64,000 bases of DNA, from assembly GCA_013336525.1 (NCBI GenBank), contig JAAXTM010000004.1, positions 230,083 through 294,082 on the forward strand. Reading direction: 5' to 3'. Both the position numbers and the translations under genes were made by a program. Source of the stretch: Geobacteraceae bacterium (lineage in GTDB: Bacteria > Desulfobacterota > Desulfuromonadia > Geobacterales > Pseudopelobacteraceae). Below are positions 56,123 through 64,000 of the stretch, piece by piece. How positions within the stretch are numbered: position 1 is the first letter of the stretch; each line of letters starts with the position of its first letter. The notes below the pieces were generated by a model. The model searched no databases and had not been told where the DNA came from. It saw nothing but the letters and a program-made list of their open reading frames with translations.

Positions 56123-59100
56123 GCCTTGTTACCCCCTTTTTCAAGATTACATAGAAATGCTTTGAACTCGGGGATGCTCGTATTGGCACAACCCACCGAC
56201 GGAGTCAGCAGATTGGCGCTGTCTCCAGTAGCAAGACCGGCGTAACCGAAATGCCAGGGCATGCCGATCTGCTCGATCTGTTTGCCCTCTACATTGAACG
56301 GCCTGAGACGTGAAGTGACCAGGGCCATCGCTTCGATCGAGCCACGCTCGGTGGTGACGCGCACCTTGTCGCCTTTTTTGATGCCCTTCTTTTTGGCTAG
56401 CGATTCGCTTATTTCGACGAACATATCCGGCACCAGTTCGGTCAGCCATGGAAGACTGCGGGTCATGCCGCCGGTCTGCCAGTGCTCCGTCATGCGGTAG
56501 GTCGTGCCGATGAAGGGGAACTTGGCCAGATCGCTGGAAACGTTTTTGGGAATCTTGACCCCAGGGCTGTTCTGCACCCCGGACATCAGGTTGCGGGCCG
56601 GGCTCTCGACCGGTTCGTAATGTTCAGGGAAAGGACCGTCTTTCATATCCAGTGCATAAAGCCGGGCATGCCCTTCAGGCAGCATGATGAATGGGTATTT
56701 CCCCTCCTTGTCGTCCTTCATTGGAGGCCAGGGGCCATCGGGTATATCGCCCTTCCACTTCTTTTCAAGTCCATCCCAGGCGATAACAGCCCGCTTGGGG
56801 TTGAATGGCTCACCGGCCGGATTGACCGAGGCGCGGTTGTAAATGATGCGGCGGTTGACCGGCCAGCACCATGACCATTTGGGGAAGAGGCCCAGTCCGG
56901 TCGGATCGGACTCGTCGCGCCGCGCCATCTGGTTGCCGTCCTTGGTGTAAGAGCCGCTGTAGATCCAACAGCCGCAGGAGGTAGAGCCGTCGGCCTGCAG
57001 ATATTTGAACATCGGCACCGGATCACCGGCCTTGAACTCCAGGGTTTTGTCCTTGTCAACGATAGTCATGTCTTTGGTGAATGAGCCGTTGATTTCTTTG
57101 GCCACCAGATGAACGTCCGGCTCGTGGCCGTTGCCATAGTTCCAGGAGAGTTTGGTGATCGGATCCGGGAAGGCTCCCTTCTCTTTGGTGTAGAGATTTC
57201 TGACCCGCTTGAAGAACTGGTCGATGATCCAAAGGTCGCTCATGGATTGTCCAACCGGTTCTACCGCTTTGTAGCGCCATTGTGCCCAGCGGCCGGAGTT
57301 GGAGATTGAACCCTCCTTCTCTACCGATGAAGCGGCCGGCAGCATGAATACTTCGGTCTGGATATCCTTGGGATTAACCCCCGGGCGCTTCCAGAAGATG
57401 GAGGTCTCGGTTTCCCACAGGTCAACTGTTACCAGCCACTTGAGCTTGCCCAGCGCCGTACGGGCACTGCCGGAGTCCGGACCACCGACCGCAGGATTCA
57501 TCCCCATGCAGACCAGTCCTTCCAGCTCTCCCTTGCCCATTTTTGTCATAATTTTGTCATAAGCATAGCTGCCCATGCGCTTGGGGAGGTAGTCATAGCA
57601 GAAATCGTTGGCAGCCGTGGCGTTGTCACCGTACCACGCCTTGAGCATGCTGGTGATATATTTCGGGGTATTGCCCAGCCAGTTGGCGCTCTTGGAATCA
57701 CTCGATTTGGGTGTCCATTTTTCAACGTAGGCCTTGAGATCGGCGTTATCGAACTCGGGCGATTTGAGGTAGCCGGGGAGGAGGTGGAACAGCAGACCGT
57801 AATCTGACGACCCCTGGACATTGGATTCACCACGCAGGGCATTAACCCCGCCTCCGGCGATGCCGATGTTGCCCAGCAGCATCTGCAGCATTGCCACGGC
57901 ACGCACGTTCTGGGTGCCGTGGGTGGACTGGGTGATGCCCATGGCGTACAGGATTGTACCGGCCTTGTCGGGACGGCCGGTGGCGCAGAAATTTTTGACG
58001 ACCTTGAGGTAGTCCTCCATCTTGGTCCCGGTTATGGAGCAGACCATCTCTATGTCGTAGCGTTTGTAGTGATTTTTGAGCTGCTGGTAGACGCAGCGGG
58101 GGTTTTGCATGGTCAGGTCACGCAGCGGTTTGCCGTCAGGTCCGGTTTCATAGGCCCACGTTTTAAGGTCGTAGACCTTTTCCTGGTCATCGAAGGAACA
58201 AAACATGCCGTCCTTGAAATCGTACTTTTCGCCGACGATGAATGTGGCATTGGTGTACTCGCGGACATATTCCTTATGAATCAGGTCATGCTGCAGGGCG
58301 TAATTGATCATGCCGCCCAGAAAGGCGATATCGGTGCCGGGACGGACCTGGGCATAGATATCCGCCTTGGAGGCGCTGCGGGTGTAGCGTGGATCGACGA
58401 CGATCAGTTTGCCGCCTCTGTCCATGGCTTCTTCGATCCATTTGAAGGAGATCGGGTGGTTCTCGGCCGGGTTGCAGCCGATGATGAAAATGCTGTCGCT
58501 GTTCTTCAGGTCAATCCAGTGATTCGTCATTGCCCCACGTCCAAATGAAGCCGCCAGACCGGCGACTGTTGCGGAGTGTCAAAGCCTGGCCTGATGCTCC
58601 AGCTGTCCGACACCCATAGCGCGGGCGAATTTGGACCAGAGGTAGCATTCCTCGTTGTCAAGTCCTGCTCCGCCAAAAAAAGCCATTCCGTCGGTGCGGT
58701 TCACAACGTATTCCTTGTTATCCTTCTTGTTCAGCTCTTTGACTTTAAAAGATTTGTCACGGGTTTCCTTCATGCGCAGGGCGATACGGTCCATGGCCCA
58801 GTCCCAGTTTTTCTCCTCAAACTTGTCGGAGCCGGGCGCCCGGTACATGATCTTCTGCAGACGGCGTTCGTTGACCGCGATCTGATAGAGAGCGCTGCCT
58901 TTGGAGCAGAGTGACCCTTGATTGATGGGGTGTTTCGGGTCACCCTCTATATTGACGACCTTGCCGTTTTTAGTGTGGACCAGAAGACCGCACCCTACTG
59001 CACAGAACGGGCAGATCGTGGTGCTGGCTTTCAGTCCCTTGATCCGAGTTACCGGCGCATCGGCGTTGGCTTCGGCCGGTTTGCCGCTTAAGGCAACACC

Positions 59101-59151
59101 GGCAGCAGCAATCGCCCCCCCCTGCAAAAACTGCCTACGTGACATTCCCAT
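56119..59151 (-). CDS. fdhA: formate dehydrogenase catalytic subunit (selenocysteine)
   Basis: Reading UGA at 58579-58581 as Sec gives about 1010 residues from the ATG at 59151 (AAAGGAG upstream). The Tat signal is MSRRQFLQGGAIAAAGVAL. A 4Fe-4S site (CPFCAVGC) follows. Sec191 is in HQARL-U-HSATVAGLAASFGRGAM, matching QARIUH in E. coli FdnG, with TNHWIDLKNSD after it. The enzyme oxidises formate with a W/Mo bis-MGD cofactor bound through Sec, on the periplasmic side. Without Sec decoding it looks like two genes (about 200 and 803 residues). Its GGUC-capped SECIS lies right after the UGA. Confidence 0.95.
58530..58581 (-). promoter_or_regulatory. SECIS element of fdhA
   Basis: After the UGA come 18 bases ending AGUCGCC, then GGUC, a U and GGCGGCU. 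This gives a seven-pair stem (AGUCGCC/GGCGGCU, one G-U) with a GGUC loop and one bulged U, the same spacing and loop as the E. coli fdhF SECIS. Confidence 0.8.
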
Positions 59152-59197
59152 GTGTTGCTTACTCCTTTCGATTAGTGATACCTGCATTTTTTATGAT

Positions 59198-59211
59198 TGC
59201 GCAAAACTGTC
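59198..59211 (+). promoter_or_regulatory. third copy of the TGYGCAAAWMTGTC repeat
   Basis: TGCGCAAAACTGTC, same orientation as the tandem pair at 59365-59398. It lies downstream of the fdhA sigma-54 site, inside the leader. Confidence 0.45.
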
Positions 59212-59238
59212 TCAATTAATGAAAACCATGTCGTATAC

Positions 59239-59254
59239 GGCAAGGCGTATGCCA
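59239..59254 (-). promoter_or_regulatory. putative sigma-54 promoter of fdhA
   Basis: The minus strand reads TGGCATACGCCTTGCC, a good TGGCAYR-N4-TTGC match with ten bases between GG and GC, about 88 bases before the chosen fdhA start. A sigma-54 activator gene is divergent from it. Confidence 0.7.
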
Positions 59255-59364
59255 ATTGTGTTTACATTGTTGCATCATCAGGCTGACATGCGGTAGACAG
59301 TGGCTATTCAAGAGAGGCAGGGTAAAATGGCGGATACCGGGAATGTATGTTTGGGCTTGCCAAC

Positions 59365-59398
59365 TGCGCAAATCTGTCCAATAATGTGCAAATATGTC
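59365..59398 (+). promoter_or_regulatory. tandem direct repeats, candidate activator (UAS) sites
   Basis: TGCGCAAATCTGTC (59365-59378) and TGTGCAAATATGTC (59385-59398) are direct repeats 20 bases apart, about two helical turns. They lie about 110-160 bases upstream of the fdhA sigma-54 promoter, the usual enhancer distance, and within the leader of the regulator gene itself. Confidence 0.6.
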
Positions 59399-59413
59399 TT
59401 ACGAGGTGTGCAC

Positions 59414-60778
59414 ATGGCTCAGATTTGTATTTGCGACGACGAAGAAGGAATCCTCAAATATCTTAAAAAACTGCTCAAAGGCCATCAGGTAACAGTTTTC
59501 AATCGAGGGATCGATCTCCTTGCCCATCTGGAATCACCGGCCGGGGAAAACGTTGAATTGCTGCTGCAGGATCTGCGCATGCCTGATCTGGACGGAATCC
59601 AGATCCTGCAGCGGGTCAAGAGCAAACGCCCGGAGCTTCCGGTTATCATCATGACCGCTTTTGCTACGGTGGACGACGCGGTACGTGCCATCAAGCTCGG
59701 AGCTCATGACTATGTGACCAAGCCGTGCCCCAACGAAAAGCTGCTGAGCATGGTGGAAAACGTGCTGCAGCTGCGCCGCCTGTCCGTCGAGAACCGCCGT
59801 TTGCGGGAAGAGTTGGCCGGAGGCGCTTCGGAACAGATTGTTTTTGCCAGTCCCCGTTTCCGCGAAGTCTATGATCTGACCCTTAAGGTGGCTTCCAGCG
59901 ATGCCAATATTCTTGTTCTAGGTGAGTCTGGAACCGGCAAAGAGCTGATTGCCAGCGCACTGCACCACAACAGCCAGCGCTGTAACAAACCCTTCGTTTC
60001 CCTCAACTGCGCCGCCCTTAGTGATACCCTGCTGGAAAGTCAGCTGTTCGGGCATATGCGGGGCGCTTTCACCGGTGCAATTACCAACCAGAAGGGGATG
60101 ATGGAAGAGGCCGACGGCGGCACCCTTTTTCTGGACGAGATCGGCGATGTCAGCCCCTCGGTGCAGGCCAAGCTGCTGCGGGTGATCCAGGAACGGGATT
60201 TTATCCCTGTCGGCTCGACTCGCGCCAAGAAGGTTGACGTGCGTTTCGTGGCCGCCACCAACAAGGATCTGCAGCGGGAGGTGTCCGAGGGGCGTTTCCG
60301 TGAGGATCTCTTCTATCGCCTCAACGTGATCAGTATCAACCTGCCGCCGCTCAGGGACCGCCACGAGGATATCGAACCGTTGGCGCGTCACTTCCTGCGC
60401 CGTTTTGCCTCACGCATGGCCAAGGATATCACTGATATTACACCTGAAGGGCTGGAGGCGCTGCAGTCCTATGGTTGGCCCGGCAATGTTCGTGAACTTG
60501 AAAACGTCATGGAGCGGGCGGTTATACTTACTAATGGCAACGCCATTACCGCCAATGTCATCCCGCTTCAGGTCGGTCGCAGTGCGGCAACACAGCTGCC
60601 GGCCGTTGTAGAGCGCCTGGGGATGGTGCCGCTGGAGGAGATGGAGCGACAGCACATTGAGGCGGTCCTGAAAGGAAATAACTACAACAAGAGCCGTACG
60701 GCCGAGATCCTGAATATATCGCGGCGGACGCTCGACCGACGTATCGCCGATTTCGGGATGATGGACGGCGAGCGCTGA
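59414..60778 (+). CDS. sigma-54 response regulator, probable fdh activator
   Basis: 454 residues from the ATG at 59414 (GAGGTG upstream); earlier starts add unrelated sequence. The receiver has CDDEEG, phospho-Asp in LLLQDLRMPDLDG, T in MTAFAT and Lys in YVTKPCP. The AAA+ domain has GESGTGKELIASALH, GAFTGA, and GTLFLDEIGDV. The C-terminal HTH is SRTAEILNISRRTLDRRI. It is divergent from fdhA, which has a sigma-54 promoter and tandem repeats in between, so activation of fdh is likely (inference). It overlaps the kinase gene by one base (TGATG). Confidence 0.88.
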   Translation: MAQICICDDEEGILKYLKKLLKGHQVTVFNRGIDLLAHLESPAGENVELLLQDLRMPDLDGIQILQRVKSKRPELPVIIMTAFATVDDAVRAIKLGAHDYVTKPCPNEKLLSMVENVLQLRRLSVENRRLREELAGGASEQIVFASPRFREVYDLTLKVASSDANILVLGESGTGKELIASALHHNSQRCNKPFVSLNCAALSDTLLESQLFGHMRGAFTGAITNQKGMMEEADGGTLFLDEIGDVSPSVQAKLLRVIQERDFIPVGSTRAKKVDVRFVAATNKDLQREVSEGRFREDLFYRLNVISINLPPLRDRHEDIEPLARHFLRRFASRMAKDITDITPEGLEALQSYGWPGNVRELENVMERAVILTNGNAITANVIPLQVGRSAATQLPAVVERLGMVPLEEMERQHIEAVLKGNNYNKSRTAEILNISRRTLDRRIADFGMMDGER

Positions 60779-62799
60779 TGCAGCGCGTCCGCACTCCAAT
60801 ACGCCGCAAGTTGATCTTCGCCACCCTGACGCCTCTCTGTGTGGCGATTCTGCTTTGCTGGCTGATCGGTTCACTGCTGATTACCGACCGCATTTATCGT
60901 CAGGCCCAGCAAAAAGTGATAGGCGACCTCAATCTGGCCCGCAAGGTGTATCAGGACGAGATCAACCATCTGTCCAGTATTGTCAGGGTGGCCGGACTTA
61001 TGCCTTCCATGATGGACCATCTCACCTCACGCCGCCCCTCTCTACCGAAAAAAGCATTGCAGCAACTGCTGCATGAAGAACAGCTCAGTTTTCTCAACGT
61101 TATCGACAGTCGTGGTGTAGTACAGTACCGGTCAGCCCACCCGACGCGTTATGGTGACCGGTTGGACGGTGATCCGCTGGTGGCCCGTGCCTTGAAGGGT
61201 GATTTGAGCGGCGGGGCGCAGATCTATAGCCGTGAGCGCCTGACCACGGAAAACCCGGAGCTGGCCGAAAAGGCTCTGACGGCAATTAAGCCGACGCCAC
61301 GTGCCCGGGCTGTCAGTAACGAAAGCGAACAGCGCGGTTTGATGCTGGTGGCGGTTGCTCCTCTACTGATGCCTGACGGCCGGGTGGCCGGTGTGCTGCA
61401 GGCCGGCTTCATGCTTAATGGTGACAGCCGGGTGGTTGACACAATCACCCGAATTGTTTTCGAACGTGAAGGTGGTGGTGCGGCTACGGTATTCCTGGGT
61501 GATGTGCGTATTGCCACCAATGTTCGTGATCCGGCCGGTGGCCGCGCTACCGGCACCCTCATGTCGGTGGAGGTGGCAAGGGATGTCCTCTCGCAGGGTA
61601 AGCTGTGGAGCGACAGGGCCTTCGTGTTGAGCAACTGGTATATTTCGGCCTACGAGCCGATCCGTGATCCTTCCGGCAGTGTAATCGGTGCCCTGTATGT
61701 AGGTATGCCGGAACAGCCGCTGCTGGACCTGAGGAAAAACCTCAATCTTATCTTCGCGGGGGTGCTGCTGTTCGTGGCGTTGATCGGCATCACGCTTTCC
61801 ACATGGATAGGCAGTCGTTTGGCCCAGCCGGTGCGGGCCCTGGCTGAAGCCGCCCGGCGTTTGGCCAGCGGCGAACTTGTCGGGCCGATATTGGTCAGAA
61901 GTGATGACGAGATCGGCCTTCTGGCCGACGAGTTCAATACAATGACCCGCGAGGTCAGCACTCTGAACCAAACACTGGAGCAGAAGGTGCTGAAGCGGAC
62001 CAGGCAGCTGGAGGAAAAAAGTCAGCAGCTGCTGGATGCCCAGAAGGAGCTGGCAAAGTCCGAGCGACTGGCGGGGCTTGGGTTGCTGGCGGCTGGTGTG
62101 GCCCACGAGATTAACAACCCGTTGGCGGTGATCCGTGGTAATGCCGAGCTGCTGCAGATCTCCATTCCGAAAGAGTCGGAAGACCGTGAAGAGGTTGATG
62201 CGATCGTCGAGGAGGCTATCCGTATCGGGCGCATCGTCAAAAACCTGGGGGCCTTTTCGCGCGGTGGCATGCAGCGCGTGTCACACTTTTCCCTGGGGGG
62301 GCTGCTGGACGGCATTCTCGATCAGATTGGTCACCAGATATCTCTTAAGCGTTACCGGATAGCCAGGAGCTATTGGGGCAAGGATGTGACGATGGAAGGG
62401 GACGAGGACCAGCTGCGGCAGGTTTTCACCAACCTGATCGTCAACGGGCTGCAGGCCATGCCGGAGGGTGGGGAGCTGGTCGTGGATGCCCTGCCGGATG
62501 GCAGGGATGGATGGATCTGTGTCACGGTATGTGACCATGGCATAGGCATCAGGGCAGAGGATATGGGGAGGCTTTTTACGCCATTTTTCTCTACCAAACA
62601 GCAGGGGACAGGTTTGGGGCTCGCCGTCTCTTACGGCATAGTCAGCGACCATGGCGGCGAGATCAAGGTTAACAGCAGCGTTGGAAGCGGGGCCGCTTTT
62701 ACGGTCTTGCTGCCAATAAACCAGATAATGAGAGTTTCCGGCACGACGACAGATTCACACCCCGAATCACAGACAGGTAACTTCGATAAATTGATCTGA
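60778..62799 (+). CDS. membrane sensor histidine kinase
   Basis: 673 residues. Membrane helix 1 (LIFATLTPLCVAILLCWLIGSLLI) is followed by a large periplasmic sensor domain (about 35-320, Cache-like, ending YEPIRDPSGSVIGALYVGMPEQP), then helix 2 (LIFAGVLLFVALIGITLS), HAMP (RLAQPVRALAEAARRLASGE), HisKA (LLAAGVAHEINNPLAVIRGNAELL) and HATPase_c (GTGLGLAVSYGIVSDHGG). It pairs with the regulator whose stop overlaps its start. The ligand is unknown; formate or a related small acid would fit the context, but nothing in the sequence shows it. Confidence 0.9.
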   Translation: MQRVRTPIRRKLIFATLTPLCVAILLCWLIGSLLITDRIYRQAQQKVIGDLNLARKVYQDEINHLSSIVRVAGLMPSMMDHLTSRRPSLPKKALQQLLHEEQLSFLNVIDSRGVVQYRSAHPTRYGDRLDGDPLVARALKGDLSGGAQIYSRERLTTENPELAEKALTAIKPTPRARAVSNESEQRGLMLVAVAPLLMPDGRVAGVLQAGFMLNGDSRVVDTITRIVFEREGGGAATVFLGDVRIATNVRDPAGGRATGTLMSVEVARDVLSQGKLWSDRAFVLSNWYISAYEPIRDPSGSVIGALYVGMPEQPLLDLRKNLNLIFAGVLLFVALIGITLSTWIGSRLAQPVRALAEAARRLASGELVGPILVRSDDEIGLLADEFNTMTREVSTLNQTLEQKVLKRTRQLEEKSQQLLDAQKELAKSERLAGLGLLAAGVAHEINNPLAVIRGNAELLQISIPKESEDREEVDAIVEEAIRIGRIVKNLGAFSRGGMQRVSHFSLGGLLDGILDQIGHQISLKRYRIARSYWGKDVTMEGDEDQLRQVFTNLIVNGLQAMPEGGELVVDALPDGRDGWICVTVCDHGIGIRAEDMGRLFTPFFSTKQQGTGLGLAVSYGIVSDHGGEIKVNSSVGSGAAFTVLLPINQIMRVSGTTTDSHPESQTGNFDKLI

Positions 62800-62838
62800 G
62801 TCATGTAAATCAATTGGCCGTTCCGGCACAGTACACCC

Positions 62839-63183
62839 ATGGATGCAATTAACAGAGAACAGAAAAAAGATATCAGGCTGATCGGCAAGTTTATCGAGGT
62901 CTACTGCACCGGTAAACACCAGACCGCCGAACGGGCCTCCATTGCCCTGCCAGCTGGTCTGGGAGAGAGATTTATCTGTCAGGAATGTGCTTCTTTTCTG
63001 GAATACACCGTGGCTAAACGGCTTAAATGCCCGCTGGAGGCGGAGAAGCCGACCTGCAAGCATTGCCGTATTCATTGCTACGACAAGCCGCACCGTGAAA
63101 AGGTGCGGGAGATCATGTCCTATGCGGGTCGGAAGCTGATGATGAGGGGGCGTCTGGATTATCTTTGGCATTATTTTTTTTAA
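62839..63183 (+). CDS. nitrous oxide-stimulated promoter family protein
   Basis: 114 residues with two cysteine/His groups: FICQECASFLEYTVAKRLKCPLEAEKPTCKHCRIHCYDKPHREKVREIM. This order (CxxC ... C ... CxxCxxxC) matches the short family named after nitrous oxide-stimulated promoters (Pfam PF11756 from memory). The Cys set suggests metal or Fe-S binding. The function is unknown. It lies between the fdh regulator pair and a ferredoxin-like gene, on the same strand. Confidence 0.8.
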   Translation: MDAINREQKKDIRLIGKFIEVYCTGKHQTAERASIALPAGLGERFICQECASFLEYTVAKRLKCPLEAEKPTCKHCRIHCYDKPHREKVREIMSYAGRKLMMRGRLDYLWHYFF

Positions 63184-63216
63184 AATTACGATAACCATAC
63201 AAAAGGAGAACAAATC

Positions 63217-63975
63217 ATGTTGAGAAAAATTGTAACAATCGATCAGGATAAGTGCGACGGCTGCGGACTCTGCGTTCCGTCTTGTGCCGAGGGCGCCATC
63301 AAGATGATCAACGGCAAGGCGGTGCTGGCGGCCGATAACTTGTGCGACGGGCTGGGCGCCTGTCTGGGCGAGTGTCCGCGAGACGCAATCCGGATTGAAG
63401 AACGCGATACCGACGCGTTTGATGAAGCAGCGGTGGAAAAACACCTGGCCGCCATGGGCAGACCGGCGCCGGTTCATCAGCACGCGCCTCAAGCACCGGC
63501 CGCAGCCCATCACCACGGCAGTGGCGGCGGATGTCCCGGTTCCCGTGCCATGAGCTTTGCTCCGCCTCAGGCTGCGGCTGTTGCAGCTACAGCTGCAGGC
63601 AGCCAGCAGAGCCAACTGGGCCAATGGCCGGTACAGCTGCATCTGGTTTCCACCACGGCACCATATTTCCAGGGGGCTGATCTGCTGATTACTGCCGATT
63701 GCGTACCGGTAGCCTATGCCGGATACCACGAAGATTTCCTCAAGGGGAAAGCGGTTGTGATGGGTTGTCCCAAGCTTGATGACAATAATTTTTACATCCA
63801 GAAGCTGACCGAGCTGTTCAGTAAGTCTGACGTGAAGAGTATCACCGTGCTGAAGATGGAAGTTCCCTGTTGCGGCGGCATCGGTATGGCGGCTCGTCAG
63901 GCGCTGGCGGCAAGTGGCAAGGATATTCCGTACAACGAAGTAACTATCGGTATCAAAGGTGATATCAAAGGGTAA
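63217..63975 (+). CDS. 4Fe-4S dicluster ferredoxin-like protein
   Basis: 252 residues with AAAAGGAGAA before the ATG. Two clusters, CDGCGLCVPSCAEGAI and CDGLGACLGECPRDAI, are followed by an Ala/His/Pro-rich linker (about 85-135) and a C-terminal domain with VMGCPKLDDNNFYIQKL and MEVPCCGGIGMAARQAL. This type is often found with the hybrid cluster protein gene. An ATG at 63995, six bases before the window end, probably starts the next gene. The cellular role (electron donor) is an inference. Confidence 0.85.
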   Translation: MLRKIVTIDQDKCDGCGLCVPSCAEGAIKMINGKAVLAADNLCDGLGACLGECPRDAIRIEERDTDAFDEAAVEKHLAAMGRPAPVHQHAPQAPAAAHHHGSGGGCPGSRAMSFAPPQAAAVAATAAGSQQSQLGQWPVQLHLVSTTAPYFQGADLLITADCVPVAYAGYHEDFLKGKAVVMGCPKLDDNNFYIQKLTELFSKSDVKSITVLKMEVPCCGGIGMAARQALAASGKDIPYNEVTIGIKGDIKG

Positions 63976-64000
63976 ATTTATAGCAGGCAGCAGCATGAAA

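Noticed and set aside
58579..58581. Nonsense mutation splitting fdhA
   Set aside because: The UGA is at the known Sec position of formate dehydrogenases and is followed by a GGUC SECIS hairpin.

Overview
The window looks like a chromosomal segment of a Geobacter/Desulfuromonadales-type anaerobe. The evidence is a porin-cytochrome conduit of the OmbB-OmaB-OmcB type, a selenocysteine formate dehydrogenase, selA with tRNA-Sec, a tungstate-type ABC importer, many sigma-54 regulators, and a dusB(nifR3)-ntrB-ntrC cluster. The genus is an inference; no rRNA or species marker is present.

Layout. 1-9.1 kb: glutamate synthase (gltB and the start of gltD) and, divergently, glutamate dehydrogenase. Each has a good sigma-54 promoter in the shared intergenic region. 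A PcrA/UvrD helicase follows. 9.2-13.9 kb: a MacA-MacB-TolC type efflux operon. 14-19.2 kb: a TPR protein, a small protein with a probable frameshifted start, a six-EF-hand protein, and a BaeSR-like two-component system. 19.2-28.3 kb: MATE transporter, PAS-PAS-GGDEF protein, GspE/PilB-like ATPase, MutS2, RecO, Hsp20 and a TatA/B protein. 28.4-32.1 kb: dusB-ntrB-ntrC, a plausible source of the NtrC that would act on the glt/gdh promoters. 32-37.2 kb: YhaM-like nuclease, DEAD-box helicase, RlmN (with an in-frame palindromic insert) and MtgA.

37.2-41.5 kb is the most distinctive block. It holds a 29-residue membrane ORF, tRNA-Sec(UCA), a radical SAM/SPASM maturase, a 102-codon peptide gene with two in-frame UGA codons in identical SG-U-GGS motifs, and, divergently, selA. 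I read it as a selenopeptide (SbtA/SbtM, 'selenobiotic') maturation system. The peptide is invisible to ordinary gene calling because of its UGA codons.

41.5-47.4 kb: a DUF3108 protein, then the omb-oma-omc operon (porin, 8-heme and 12-heme cytochromes) for electron transfer across the outer membrane, and a small Cys-rich protein. 47.6-60.8 kb: a long minus-strand formate dehydrogenase and W/Mo cofactor block: fdhA (Sec)-fdhB-fdhC, an fdhD-mobA fusion, tupABC behind a leader that looks like a Moco/Tuco-type riboswitch, mobB, moaA and a MOSC protein. A sigma-54 response regulator and sensor kinase (59.4-62.8 kb) diverge from fdhA. fdhA has a sigma-54 promoter, with tandem repeats upstream that look like activator sites. 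62.8-64 kb: a 'nitrous oxide-stimulated promoter' family protein and a ferredoxin-like protein.

Several palindromic repeat families recur. Two of them sit in frame inside protein genes (rlmN and pcrA), with relatives in intergenic DNA of the same window.
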